Shown here: positions 19,969 to 35,120 of the stretch, piece after piece
Layout of the letters: the number at the start of each line of letters is the position of its first letter
How positions within the stretch are numbered: the stretch's first letter is position 1
NCBI GenBank assembly: GCA_030770545.1
Contig: CM061099.1
Coordinates: forward strand, 18,129,501-18,193,500
DNA from: Macropodus opercularis
Taxonomy: Eukaryota; Chordata; Actinopteri; Anabantiformes; Osphronemidae
Length of the DNA: 64,000 nucleotides
Direction of reading: 5' to 3'
Notes under the pieces: model-generated
Databases searched by the model: none
Seen by the model: the letters and a program-made list of their open reading frames with translations, nothing else
What the model was told of the DNA's origin: nothing
Made by a program: the position numbers and the translations under genes

Positions 19969-21244
19969 CTTACCTTCATAAATGCTGTCTTTTTTTCCTG
20001 GGATGCCGGGCAAAACCAAAGAGCAGTCTGCCTCGTAGCGGTAGCAAGGAGCCATGCATTTAGTTTGCATAGCACGCAATGATGAGGAGCGCAGCCTTGG
20101 GAACTGGCAAATTAGAAAAAGCAAAATGGAAAAACATTTGAATATTCCAATTTAAGATATGTATTTCTATAATATACTAGAAAATAAATACAATGTTAAA
20201 CAATCACTGACCTAAGTGTAAAGAGGACCACAAAACAGCACCAGTACATGACAACAAAACACTCCTTTCTGTAACTGCATGTTTCCCCTGTGATGCAGAG
20301 CGACGAGGTGCCGCTACGACAGCCCGCAATCACCAAATCAACCATATACTGAAGCGAAGGCACAACAGGTTTTGTCCAATCTTCACTCATTTCTTTAGAA
20401 AACATGTTAAATACTAGCTATTGTCTTTTACTGAACAATATTAGCATACTTACTACACTGAAAAAGGTGCTCACAGCAAAATACACACATCTAAAGTGTT
20501 CTAGCATCTATAGTCCCTCTTCAACCAATGACCCAAACAACTTTCACGGGATTAAAAACGGCAGAAAATTACCTCTGCAAATTGGCTAATGTGTCTAACG
20601 CTAAATGCTAATGCTACCTGGTTACCGTTACTAAGGACAAACTTAAACCTAAACTTAGTAAACATAGCACCCTAAGTGGATAAAATACATTTTCGATTAT
20701 ATGGATAATATTCCTAAAACAATGCTGGCATACTGTGATAAATCCGATCACTGAGTCCATACTCACTTTGGAAGATGATGCACTTTATCGTCCCGCCTGA
20801 CCGCTCTACGTCTGTCTCTTCTTTGGCTCCTCACGACATCCCAGTACAAACGACCAGTCCGCCCCCTAGCGGTAGCTACCAGTCTTGCATTTAGTTTACG
20901 TGGCATGCAATGACGTGGAGCGTAGCCCTGGGAACTGGTACATTAGACAAAGCAAAAATGGAAAACATTTGAATATTCCACTTTAAATTATGCATTTCTG
21001 AAATATAATTATCAGTGACACCACTATGTCCACAAAACAGCATGAGTACATGACAACAAAATACTGGCGTTTCTGTGATTGCATGTGTGTGATGCAGAGC
21101 CACAATAGAGGCCGCTACGTCAGCCCACAATCACCACATCAACCATATAATGAAGCTAAGCACAACAGCTGTCGCCGGTGCTTCACTTACAGGACTTGCT
21201 TAGAAAATATGTTAAATAGCAATGGACCATTCCTTGACTCACAA
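19969..21244 (-). repeat. Module 4
   Basis: Has the AAGCAAAATGG stretch missing from modules 1-3, the TACAAA spacer form, and its own 46-bp deletion near 21006 in the second half, where AAATATAATTATCAG replaces the longer version. Shares this deletion only with module 5. CTCF-like motif 20859-20872. Confidence 0.9.
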
Positions 21245-24200
21245 TGAAAAAAAAGGAAACTTACATTGATAGGGGGTCCCAGAATGCCAGGATTTTTACT
21301 TCGAATCGGCATCACACACTTAGACCATTTCCTATCGTGCAACATAAAGTACAGAAATTAATAAATAAAGACTTACCGTTACAGGGTGGCCAATAGTGCC
21401 AGCATTTGTCCTCAGACCTGCTAAACACGCTTTGACCATTCCCTAACATACAATGTAATACAACATGTTACATTGACAGGAGGTTACAGAATACCAGGAT
21501 TTTCAGTTGACCTGGCATCACACACTGGGACCATTCCCTGTCTTACAATCCAATACACAAAATAAAAAAAACCAATAACCTTACATTGATAGGGGATCCC
21601 AGAATGCCAGGATTTTTACTTCGACCTGGCATCACACACATAAAGTATAGAAATTAATAAAGAAAGACTTACCGTTACAGGGTGGCCAATAGTGCCAGCA
21701 TTTGTCCTAGGACCTGCAAAACACGCTTTGACCATTCCCTAACATACAATGTAATACAACATGTTACATTGACAGGGGGTCCCAGAATGCCAGGATTTTT
21801 ACTTCGACCTGGCATCATACACTGGGACCATTTCCTATCGTGCAACTAAAAGTGAAGGAATCAATTAATAAAGACTTACCGTCACAGGGTGGCCAATAGT
21901 GCCAGCATTTGTCCTCAGACCTGCAAAACACGCTTTGACCTTCCCCTAACATACAATGTAATACAACATGTTACATTGACAGGAGGTCTCGGAATACCAG
22001 GATTTTCAGTTGACCTGGCATCACACGCTGGGACCATTCCCTGTCTTACAATGAAAAAAAAGAAAACTTACGTTGACAGGGTGTCCCAGAATGCCAGGAC
22101 TATACCCCCAACCTGGCATCACACACTGGGACTATTCGCTGCCTTACAATGCAATACACAAAATTAAAAAAACAAACAATAACCTTAAATTGACAGGGGG
22201 TCCCAGAATACCAAGATTTTCAGTTGACCTGGCATCACACACTGGGACCATTTCCTATCGTGCAACATAAAGTATAGAAATTAATAAATAAAGACTTACC
22301 GTTACAGGGTGGCCAATAGTGCCAGCATTTGTCCTCAGACCTGCTAAACACGCTTTGACCATTCCCTAACATACAATGTAATACAACATGTTACATTGAC
22401 AGGGGGTCCCAGAATGCCAGGATTTTTACTTCGACCTGGCATCACACACTGGGACCATTCCCTGTCTTACAATGAAAAAAAAAGGAAACTTACGTTGACA
22501 GGGGGTCCCAGAATGCCAGGATTTTTACTTCGACCTGACATCACACACTGGGACCATTCCCTGTTTTACAATGAAAAAAAAGGAAACTAACGTTGACAGG
22601 GGGTCCCAGAATGCCAGGACTATACCCCCAACCTGGCATCACACACTGGGACCATTCACTGTCTTACAAGCCAATACACAAAATAAAAAAAACAATAACC
22701 TTATATTGATAGGGGGTCCCAGAATGCCAGGATTTTTACTTCGACCTGACATCACACACTGGGACCATTCCCTGTCTTAAAATGAAAAAAAAAACAATAA
22801 CCTTACTTTGATAGGGGGTCCCAGAATGCCAGGATTTTTAGTTGACCTGGCATCACACACTGGGACCATTTCCTATCGTGCAACTAAAAGTGAAGGAATC
22901 AATTAATAAAGACTTACCGTCACAGGGTGGCCAATAGTGCCAGCATTTGTCCTCAGACCTGCTAAACACGCTTTGACCATTCCCTAACATACAATGTAAT
23001 ACAACATGTTACATTGACAGGAGGTTACAGAATACCAGGATTTTCAGTTGACCTGGCATCAAACGCTGGGACCATTCCCTGTCTTACAATGCAATACACA
23101 AAATAAAAAAAAAACAAACCTTACATTGATAGGGGGTCCCAGAACGCCAGGACCATTTCCTATCGTGCAACATACAGTATAGAAATTAATAAATAAAGAC
23201 TTACCGTCACAGGGTGGCCAATAGTGCCAGCATTTGTCCTAGGACCTGCAAAACACACTTTGACCATTCCCTAACATACAATGTAATACAACATGTTACA
23301 TTGACAGGAGGTCTCAGAATACCAGGATTTTCAGATAACCTGGCATCACACACTGGGACCATTCCCTGTTTTACAATGAAAAAAAAGGAAACTTACGTTG
23401 ACAGGGTGTCCCAGAATGCCAGGACTATACCCCCAACCTGGCATCACACACTGGGACTATTCGCTGCCTTACAATGCAATACACAAAATTAAAAAAACAA
23501 ACAATAACCTTACATTGACAGGGGGTCCCAGAATACCAAGATTTTCAGTTGACCTGGCATCACACACTGGGACCATTTCCTATCGTGCAACTAAAAGTGA
23601 AGGAATCAATTAATAAAGACTTACCGTTATAGGGTGGCCAATAGTGCCAGCATTTGTCCTAGGACCTGCAAAACACGCTTTGACCTTTCCCTAACATACA
23701 ATGTAATACAACATGTTACATTGACAGGAGGTATCAGAATACCAGGATTTTCAGTTGACCTGGCATCACACGCTGGGACCATTCCCTGTCTTAAAATGAA
23801 AAAAAAGTAAACTTACGTTGACAGGGGGTCCCAGAATGCCAGGACTATACCCCCAACCTGGCATCACACACTGGGACCATTCCCTGTCTTACAATGCAAT
23901 ACACAAAATAAAAAAAAAACAATAATCTTACATTGATAGGGGGTCCCAGAATGCCAGGATTTTTACTTCGACCTGGCATCACACACTGGGACCATTTCCT
24001 ATCGTGCAACTAAAAGTGAAGGAATCAATTAATAAAGACTTACCGTCACAGGGTGGCCAATAGTGCAAGCATTTGTCCTCAGACCTGCAAAACACGCTTT
24101 GACCATTCCCTAACATACAATGTAATAATATAACATGTTACATTGATAGGGGATCCCAGAATGCCAGGATTTTCACTTCGACCTGACATCACACACTGGG

Positions 24201-25502
24201 ACCATTCCCTGTCTTACAATGAAAAAAAAGGAAACTTACGTTGACAGGGGGTCTCAGAATGCCAGGATTTTTACTTCGACCTGGCATCACACACTGGGAC
24301 CATTTCCTATCGCGCAACATAAAGTATAGAAATTGTTAATTAATAAAGACTTACCGTTACAGGGTGGCCAATAGTGCCAGCATTTGTCCTAGGACCTGCA
24401 AAACACGCTTTGACCTTCCCCTAACATACAATGTAATACAACATGTTACATTGACAGGAGGTCTCAGAATACCAGGATTTTCAGTTTGACCTGGAATCAC
24501 ACGCTGGGACCATTCCCTGTCTTACAATGAAAAAAAAGGAAACTTACGTTGAAAGCGGGTCCCAGAATGCCAGGACTATACCCCCAACCGGGCATCACAC
24601 ACTGGGACCATTCCCTGTCTTACAATGCAAAACACAAAATAAAAAAAACAATAACCTTACATTGACAGGGTGTCCCAGAATGCCAGGATTTTCAGTTTGA
24701 CCTGGCATCACACACTGGGACCATTCCCTGTCTTACAATGAAAAAAAAGGAAACTTACGTTGACAGGGGGTCCCAGAATGCCAGGACTATACCCCCAACC
24801 TGGCATCACACACTGGGACCATTCCCTGTCTTACAATCCAATACACAAAATAAAAAAAAATACCTTACATTGATAGGGGATCCCAGAATGCCAGGATTTT
24901 CAGTTTGACCTGGCATCACACACTGGGACCATTTCCTATCATGCAACATAAAGTAAAGGAATTAATGAATAAAGACTTACCGTCACAGGGTGGCCAATAG
25001 TGCCAGCATTTGTCCTCAGACCTGCAAAACACACTTTGACCATTCCCTAACATACAATGTAATACAACATGTTACATTGACAGGAGGTCCCAGAATGCCA
25101 GGATTTTCAGTTGACCTGGCATCACACACTGGGACCATTTCCTATCTTGCAACATAAAGTATAGAAATTAATAAATAAAGACTTACCGTCACAGGGTGGC
25201 CAATAGTGCCAGCATTTGTCCTCAGACCTGCAAAACACACTTAGACCATTCCCTGTCTTACAATGAAAAAAAAAAGGAAACATACGTTGACAGGGGGTCC
25301 CAGAATGCCAGGACTATACCCTCAACCTGGCATCACACACTGGGACCATTCCCTGTCTTACAATGCAATACACAAAATAAAAAAAAAGAATAACCTTACA
25401 CTGATAGGGGGTCCCAGAATGCCAGGATTTTTACTTCGACCTGGCATCGCACACTGGAACCATTTCCTATCGTGCAAAATCAAGGAATTCAATTAATAAA
25501 GA
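21245..25502 (-). repeat. Core/linker array 6 (unit 2)
   Basis: Spans the A/B joint of the 5.53-kb duplication near 22918. At about 21635 an X3 core passes straight into linker A (CACACACATAAAGTATAG), losing the CTGGGACC arm. Collapsed core at 23125-23159. A linker B near 22590 reads CTAACG in place of CTTACG, so its donor would be GTTAG. No gene. Confidence 0.88.
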
Positions 25503-26778
25503 CTTACCTTCATAAATGCTGTCTTTTTTTCCTGGGATGCCGGGCAAAACCAAAGAGCAGTCTGCCTCGTAGCGGTAGCAAGGAGCCATGCATTTAGTTT
25601 GCATAGCACGCAATGATGAGGAGCGCAGCCTTGGGAACTGGCAAATTAGAAAAAGCAAAATGGAAAAACATTTGAATATTCCAATTTAAGATATGTATTT
25701 CTATAATATACTAGAAAATAAATACAATGTTAAACAATCACTGACCTAAGTGTAAAGAGGACCACAAAACAGCACCAGTACATGACAACAAAACACTCCT
25801 TTCTGTAACTGCATGTTTCCCCTGTGATGCAGAGCGACGAGGTGCCGCTACGACAGCCCGCAATCACCAAATCAACCATATACTGAAGCGAAGGCACAAC
25901 AGGTTTTGTCCAATCTTCACTCATTTCTTTAGAAAACATGTTAAATACTAGCTATTGTCTTTTACTGAACAATATTAGCATACTTACTACACTGAAAAAG
26001 GTGCTCACAGCAAAATACACACATCTAAAGTGTTCTAGCATCTATAGTCCCTCTTCAACCAATGACCCAAACAACTTTCACGGGATTAAAAACGGCAGAA
26101 AATTACCTCTGCAAATTGGCTAATGTGTCTAACGCTAAATGCTAATGCTACCTGGTTACCGTTACTAAGGACAAACTTAAACCTAAACTTAGTAAACATA
26201 GCACCCTAAGTGGATAAAATACATTTTCGATTATATGGATAATATTCCTAAAACAATGCTGGCATACTGTGATAAATCCGATCACTGAGTCCATACTCAC
26301 TTTGGAAGATGATGCACTTTATCGTCCCGCCTGACCGCTCTACGTCTGTCTCTTCTTTGGCTCCTCACGACATCCCAGTACAAACGACCAGTCCGCCCCC
26401 TAGCGGTAGCTACCAGTCTTGCATTTAGTTTACGTGGCATGCAATGACGTGGAGCGTAGCCCTGGGAACTGGTACATTAGACAAAGCAAAAATGGAAAAC
26501 ATTTGAATATTCCACTTTAAATTATGCATTTCTGAAATATAATTATCAGTGACACCACTATGTCCACAAAACAGCATGAGTACATGACAACAAAATACTG
26601 GCGTTTCTGTGATTGCATGTGTGTGATGCAGAGCCACAATAGAGGCCGCTACGTCAGCCCACAATCACCACATCAACCATATAATGAAGCTAAGCACAAC
26701 AGCTGTCGCCGGTGCTTCACTTACAGGACTTGCTTAGAAAATATGTTAAATAGCAATGGACCATTCCTTGACTCACAA
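25503..26778 (-). repeat. Module 5
   Basis: Copy of module 4 at offset 5534 with the same 46-bp deletion. CTCF-like motif 26393-26406. Confidence 0.9.
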
Positions 26779-29700
26779 TGAAAAAAAAGGAAACTTACAT
26801 TGATAGGGGGTCCCAGAATGCCAGGATTTTTACTTCGAATCGGCATCACACACTTAGACCATTTCCTATCGTGCAACATAAAGTACAGAAATTAATAAAT
26901 AAAGACTTACCGTTACAGGGTGGCCAATAGTGCCAGCATTTGTCCTCAGACCTGCTAAACACGCTTTGACCATTCCCTAACATACAATGTAATACAACAT
27001 GTTACATTGACAGGAGGTTACAGAATACCAGGATTTTCAGTTGACCTGGCATCACACACTGGGACCATTCCCTGTCTTACAATCCAATACACAAAATAAA
27101 AAAAACCAATAACCTTACATTGATAGGGGATCCCAGAATGCCAGGATTTTTACTTCGACCTGGCATCACACACATAAAGTATAGAAATTAATAAAGAAAG
27201 ACTTACCGTTACAGGGTGGCCAATAGTGCCAGCATTTGTCCTAGGACCTGCAAAACACGCTTTGACCATTCCCTAACATACAATGTAATACAACATGTTA
27301 CATTGACAGGGGGTCCCAGAATGCCAGGATTTTTACTTCGACCTGGCATCATACACTGGGACCATTTCCTATCGTGCAACTAAAAGTGAAGGAATCAATT
27401 AATAAAGACTTACCGTCACAGGGTGGCCAATAGTGCCAGCATTTGTCCTCAGACCTGCAAAACACGCTTTGACCTTCCCCTAACATACAATGTAATACAA
27501 CATGTTACATTGACAGGAGGTCTCGGAATACCAGGATTTTCAGTTGACCTGGCATCACACGCTGGGACCATTCCCTGTCTTACAATGAAAAAAAAGAAAA
27601 CTTACGTTGACAGGGTGTCCCAGAATGCCAGGACTATACCCCCAACCTGGCATCACACACTGGGACTATTCGCTGCCTTACAATGCAATACACAAAATTA
27701 AAAAAACAAACAATAACCTTAAATTGACAGGGGGTCCCAGAATACCAAGATTTTCAGTTGACCTGGCATCACACACTGGGACCATTTCCTATCGTGCAAC
27801 ATAAAGTATAGAAATTAATAAATAAAGACTTACCGTTACAGGGTGGCCAATAGTGCCAGCATTTGTCCTCAGACCTGCTAAACACGCTTTGACCATTCCC
27901 TAACATACAATGTAATACAACATGTTACATTGACAGGGGGTCCCAGAATGCCAGGATTTTTACTTCGACCTGGCATCACACACTGGGACCATTCCCTGTC
28001 TTACAATGAAAAAAAAAGGAAACTTACGTTGACAGGGGGTCCCAGAATGCCAGGATTTTTACTTCGACCTGACATCACACACTGGGACCATTCCCTGTTT
28101 TACAATGAAAAAAAAGGAAACTAACGTTGACAGGGGGTCCCAGAATGCCAGGACTATACCCCCAACCTGGCATCACACACTGGGACCATTCACTGTCTTA
28201 CAAGCCAATACACAAAATAAAAAAAACAATAACCTTATATTGATAGGGGGTCCCAGAATGCCAGGATTTTTACTTCGACCTGACATCACACACTGGGACC
28301 ATTCCCTGTCTTAAAATGAAAAAAAAAACAATAACCTTACTTTGATAGGGGGTCCCAGAATGCCAGGATTTTTAGTTGACCTGGCATCACACACTGGGAC
28401 CATTTCCTATCGTGCAACTAAAAGTGAAGGAATCAATTAATAAAGACTTACCGTCACAGGGTGGCCAATAGTGCCAGCATTTGTCCTCAGACCTGCTAAA
28501 CACGCTTTGACCATTCCCTAACATACAATGTAATACAACATGTTACATTGACAGGAGGTTACAGAATACCAGGATTTTCAGTTGACCTGGCATCAAACGC
28601 TGGGACCATTCCCTGTCTTACAATGCAATACACAAAATAAAAAAAAAACAAACCTTACATTGATAGGGGGTCCCAGAACGCCAGGACCATTTCCTATCGT
28701 GCAACATACAGTATAGAAATTAATAAATAAAGACTTACCGTTACAGGGTGGCCAATAGTGCCAGCATTTGTCCTAGGACCTGCAAAACACACTTTGACCA
28801 TTCCCTAACATACAATGTAATACAACATGTTACATTGACAGGAGGTCTCAGAATACCAGGATTTTCAGATAACCTGGCATCACACACTGGGACCATTCCC
28901 TGTTTTACAATGAAAAAAAAGGAAACTTACGTTGACAGGGTGTCCCAGAATGCCAGGACTATACCCCCAACCTGGCATCACACACTGGGACTATTCGCTG
29001 CCTTACAATGCAATACACAAAATTAAAAAAACAAACAATAACCTTACATTGACAGGGGGTCCCAGAATACCAAGATTTTCAGTTGACCTGGCATCACACA
29101 CTGGGACCATTTCCTATCGTGCAACTAAAAGTGAAGGAATCAATTAATAAAGACTTACCGTTATAGGGTGGCCAATAGTGCCAGCATTTGTCCTAGGACC
29201 TGCAAAACACGCTTTGACCTCTTCCTAACATACAATGTAATACAACATGTTACATTGACAGGAGGTATCAGAATACCAGGATTTTCAGTTGACCTGGCAT
29301 CACACGCTGGGACCATTTCCTGTCTTACAATCCAATACACAAAATAAAAAAAACAAACAATAACCTTACTTTGATAGGGGATCCCAGAATGCCAGGATTT
29401 TTACTTCGACCTGGCATCACACACTGAGACCATTTCCTATCGTGCAACATAAAGTATAGAAATTAATAAATAAAGACTTACCGTTACAGGGTGGCCAATA
29501 GTGCCAGCATTTGTCCTCAGACCTGCAAAACACGCTTTGACCATTCCCTAACATACAATGTAATACAACATGTTACATTGATAGGGGATCCCAGAATGCC
29601 AGGATTTTTACTTCGACCTGACATCACACACTGGGACCATTCCCTGTCTTAAAATGAAAAAAAAGTAAACTTACGTTGACAGGGGGTCCCAGAATGCCAG

Positions 29701-32700
29701 GATTTCAAGATTGACCTGGCATCACACACTGGGACCATTCCCTGTCTTACAATGAAAAAAAAGGAAACTTACGTTGACAGGGGGTCCCAGAAAGCCAGGA
29801 TTTTTACTTCGACCTGGCATCACACACTGGGACCATTCCCTGTTTTACAATGAAAAAAAAGGAAACTAACGTTGACAAGGTGTCCCAGAATGCCAGGACT
29901 ATACCCCCAACCTGGCATCACACACTGGGACTATTCGCTGCCTTACAATGCAATACACAAAATTAAAAAAACAAACAATAACCTTAAATTGACAGGGGGT
30001 CCCAGAATACCAAGATTTTCAGTTGACCTGGCATCACACACTGGGACCATTTCCTATCGTGCAACATAAAGTATAGAAATTAATAAATAAAGACTTACCG
30101 TTACAGGGTGGCCAATAGTGCCAGCATTTGTCCTCAGACCTGCAAAACACGCTTTGACCATTCCCTAACATACAATGTAATAATACAACATGTTACATTG
30201 ATAGGGGATCCCAGAATGCCAGGATTTTTACTTCGACCTGACATCACACACTGGGACCATTCCCTGTCTTACAATCCAATACACAAAATAAAAAAACAAT
30301 AACCTTACATTGATAGGGGATCCCAGAATGCCAGGATTTTCAGTTTGACCTGGCATCACACACTGGGACCATTTCCTATCGTGCAACTAAAAGTGAAGAA
30401 ATCAATTAATACAGACTTACCGTCACAGGGTGGCCAATAGTGCCAGCATTTGTCCTCAGACCTGCAAAACACACTTAGACCATTCCCTGTCTTACAATGA
30501 AAAAAAAGAAAACTTATGTTGACAGGGGGTCCCAGAATGCCAGGACTATACCCCCAACCTGGCATCACACACTGGGACCATTCCCTGTCTTAAAATGAAA
30601 CAAAAACAATAACCTTACTTTGACAGGGGGTCCCAGAATGCCAGGATTTTCAGTTTGACCTGGCATCACACACTGGGACCATTCCCTGTTTTACAATGAA
30701 AAAAAAGGAAACTTACGTTGACAGGGGGTCCCAGAATGCCAGGATTTTTACTTCGACCTGGCATCACACACTGGGACCATTCCCTGTCTTACAATGCAAT
30801 ACACAAAATTAAAGAAACAAACAATAACCTTACATTGACAGGGGGTCCCAGAATACCAAGATTTTCAGTTGACCTGGCATCACACACTGGGACCATTTCC
30901 TATCGTGCAACAAAAAGTATAGAAATTAATAAATAAAGACTTACCGTTACAGGGTGGCCAATAGTGCCAGCATTTGTCCTCAGACCTGCAAAACACGCTT
31001 TGACCATTCCCTAACATACAATGTAATAATACAACATGTTACATTGATAGGGGATCCCAGAATGCCAGGATTTTTACTTTGACCTGATATCACACACTGG
31101 GACCATTCCCTGTCTTAAAATGAAAAAAAAGGAAACTTACGTTGACAGGGGGTCCCAGAATGCCAGGACTATACCCCCAACCTGGCATCACACACTGGGA
31201 CCATTCCCTGTCTTACAATGCAATACACAAAATAAAAAAAAACAATAACCTTATATTGATAGGGGGTCCCAGAATGCCAGGATTTTTACTTCGACCTGGC
31301 ATCACACACTGGGACCATTTCCTATCGTGCAACATAAAGTACAGAAATTAATAAATAAAGACTTACCGTTACAGGGTGGCCAATAGTGCTAGCATTTGTC
31401 CTAGGACCAGCAAAACACGCTTTAACCATTCCCTAACATACAATGTAATACAACATGTTACATTGACAGGAGGTCTCAGAATACCAGGATTTTCAGTTGA
31501 CCTGGCATCACACGCTGGGACCATTCCCTGTCTTACAATGAAAAAAAAGGAAACTTACGTTGACAGGGGGTCCCAGAATGCCAGGACTATACCCCCAACC
31601 TGGCATCACACACTGGGACTATTCGCTGTCTTACAATGCAATACACAAAATTAAAGAAACAATCAATAACCTTACATTGACAGGAGGTCCCAGAATACCA
31701 AGATTTTCAGTTGACCTGGCATCACACGCTGGGACCATTCCCTGTCTTACAATGAAAAAAAAAAGGAAACTTACGTTGACAGGGGGTCCCAGAATGCCAG
31801 GATTTTTACTTCGACCTGGCATCACACACTGGGACCATTTCCTATCGTGCAACTAAAAGTGAAGGAATCAATTAATAAAGACTTACCGTCACAGGGTGGC
31901 CAATAGTGCCAGCATTTGTCCTAGGACCTGCAAAACACGCTTTGACCTTCCCCTAACATACAATGTAATACAACATGTTACATTGACAGGAGGTCTCAGA
32001 ATACCAGGATTTTCAGTTGACCTGGCATCACACGCTGGGACCATTCCCTGTCTTACAATGAAAAAAAAGGAAACTTACGTTGACAGGGGGTCCCAGAATG
32101 CCAGGACTATACCCCCAACCTGGCATCACACACTGGGACCATTCCCTGTCTTACAATGCAATACACAAAATAAAAAAAAACAATAACCTTACATTGATAG
32201 GGGGTCCCAGAATGCCAGGATTTTTACTTCGACCTGGCATCATACACTGGGACCATTTCCTATCGTGCAACTAAAAGTATAGAAATTAATAAATAAAGAC
32301 TTACCGTTACAGGGTGGCCAATAGTGCCAGAAATTGTCCTAGGACCTGCAAAACACGCTTTAACCATTCCCTAACATACAATGTAATACAACATGTTACA
32401 TTGACAGGGGGTCCCAGAATGCCAGGATTTTCAGTTTAACCTGGCATCACACACTGGGACTATTCGCTGTCTTACAATGCAATACACAAAATAAAAAAAA
32501 CAATAACCTTATATTGATAGGGGGTCCCAGAATGCCAGGATTTTTACTTCGACCTGGCATCATACACTGGGACCATTTCCTATCACGCAACATAAAGTAT
32601 AGAAATTGTTAAATAATAAAGACTTACCGTTACAGGGTGGCCAATAGTGCCAGCATTTGTCCTAGGACCTGCAAAACACGCTTTGACCATTCCCTAACAT

Positions 32701-35120
32701 ACAATGTAATAATATAACATGTTACATTGACAGGGGGTCCCAGAATGCCAGGATTTCAAGATTGACCTGGCATCACACACTGGGACCATTCCCTGTCTTA
32801 CAATGAAAAAAAAGGAAACTTACGTTGACAGGGGGTCTCAGAATGCCAGGATTTTTACTTCGACCTGGCATCACACACTGGGACCATTTCCTATTGCGCA
32901 ACATAAAGTATAGAAATTAATAAATAAAGACTTACTGTTACAGGGTGGCCAATAGTGCCAGCATTTGTCCTAGGACCTGCAAAACACGCTTTGACCATTC
33001 CCTAAGATACAATGTAATAAAACATGTTACATTGACAGGGGGTCCCAGAATGCCAGGATTTTCAGTTTGACCTGGAATCACACGCTGGGACCATTCCCTG
33101 TCTTACAATGAAAAAAAAGGAAACTTACGTTGAAAGGGGGTCCCAGAATGCCAGGACTATACCCCCAACCTGGCATCACACACTGGGACCATTCCCTGTC
33201 TTATAATCCAATACACAAAATAAAAAAACAATAACCTTACATTGATAGGGGATCCCAAAATGCCAGGATTTTTACTTCGACCTGGCATCACACACTGGGA
33301 CCATTTCCTATCGTGCAACTAAAAGTGAAGAAATTAATAAATAAAGACTTACCATTACAGGGTGGCCAATAGTGCCAGCATTTGTCCTAGGACCTGCAAA
33401 ACACGCTTTGACCATTCCCTAACATACAATGTAATACAACATGTTACATTGACAGGGGGTCCCAGAATACCAAGATTTTCAGTTGACCTGGCATCACACA
33501 CTGGGACCATTCCCTGTCTTATAATCCAATACACAAAATAAAAAAACAATAACCTTACATTGATAGGGGGTCCCAAAATGCCAGGATTTTTACTTCGACC
33601 TGGCATCACACACTGGGACCATTTCCTATCGTGCAACTAAAAGTGAAGAAATTAATAAATAAAGACTTACCATTACAGGGTGGCCAATAGTGCCAGCATT
33701 TGTCCTAGGACCTGAAAAACACGCTTTGACCATTCCCTAACATACATTGTAATACAACATGTTACATTGACAGGGGGTCCCAGAATGCCAGGATTTTCAG
33801 TTTGACCTGGAATCACACACTGGGACCATTCCCTGTCTTAAAATGAAAAAAAAAAACAATACCCTAACTTTGACAGGGGGTCCCACAATGCCAGGACTAT
33901 ACCCCCAACCTGGCATCACACACTGGGACCATTCCCTGTCTTACAATCCAATACACAAAATAAAAAAAAATACCTTACATTGATAGGGGATACCAGAATG
34001 CCAGGATTTTCAGTTTGACCTGGCATCACACACTGGGACCATTCCCTGTCTTACAATGAAAAAAAAGGAAACTTACGTTCACAGGGGATCCCAGAATGCC
34101 AGGACTATACCCCCAACCTGGCATCACACACTGGGACTGTTCACTGTCTTACAATGCAATACACAAAATTAAAGAAACAAACAATAACCTTAAATTGACA
34201 TGGGGTCCCAGAATGCCAGGATTTTCAGTTGACCTGGCATCACACACTGGGACCATTCCCTGTCTTACAATGAAAAAAAAGGAAACTTACATTGACAGGG
34301 GGTCCCAGTATGCCAGGATTTTTACTTCGACCTGGCATCACACACTGGGACCATTCCCTGTCTTACAATGAAAAAAAAGGAAACTTACGTTGACAGGGGG
34401 TCCCAGAATGCCAGGACTATACCCCCAACCTGGCATCACACACTGGGACCATTCCCTGTCTTACAATCAAAAAAAAGGAAACTTACGTTGACAGGGGGTC
34501 TCAGAATGCCAGGATTTTTACTTCGACCTGGCATCATACACTGGGACCATTTCCTATCGTGCAACTAAAAGTATAGAAATTAATAAATAAAGACTTACCG
34601 TTACAGGGTGGCCAATAGTGCCAGCATTTGTCCTAGGACCTGCAAAACACGCTTTGACCATTCCCTAACATACAATGTAATACAACATGTTACATTGACA
34701 GGGGGTCCCACAATGCCAGGATTTTCAGTTTGACCTGGCATCACACACTGGGACCATTTCCTATCATGCAACATAAAGTAAAGGAATTAATAAATAAAGA
34801 CTTACCGTCACAGGGTGGCCAATAGTGCCAGCATTTGTCCTCAGTTCTGCAAAACACACTTAGACCATTCCCTGTCTTACAATGAAAAAAAAAAGGAAAC
34901 TTACGTTGACAGGGGGTCCCAGAATGCCAGGACTATACCCCCAACCTGGCATCACACACTGGGACCATTCCCTGTCTTACAATCCAATACACAAAATAAA
35001 AAAAACAGTAACCTTACATTGATAGTCGATCCCAGAATGCCAGGATTTTTACTTCGACCTGGCATCGCACACTGGAACCATTTCCTATCGTGCAAAATCA
35101 AGGAATTCAATTAATAAAGA
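26779..35120 (-). repeat. Core/linker array 7 (unit 2, longest)
   Basis: About 8.3 kb without a module. The left part finishes the 5.53-kb repeats (to ~29313). The rest is specific to unit 2 and mixes all loop versions, including the rarer ATTTCAAGATTGA loop (about 29700 and 32755) and linker D with an extra TAA (30180, 31026, 32710). A Y core near 32330 has AGAAATTG for AGCATTTG. The adjoining units at 33210-33350 and 33510-33660 are a local 300-bp duplication. No gene. Confidence 0.88.

Larger units (their letters stand above)
17385..29313. repeat. 5.53-kb tandem duplication, two and a partial copy
   Basis: Copy A about 17385-22917, copy B about 22918-28450 and partial copy C about 28451-29313, at a spacing of 5533-5534 bp. 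Copies A and B look nearly identical and each carries one 46-bp-deleted module (4 or 5). Visible differences include the linker C before the last X core of each array (19850 versus 25380: AAAAAACAATAACC versus AAAAAAAGAATAACC). The boundaries fall in Y cores with the CAGACCTGCTAAAC variant, so they formed by exchange between misaligned Y cores. Confidence 0.85.
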
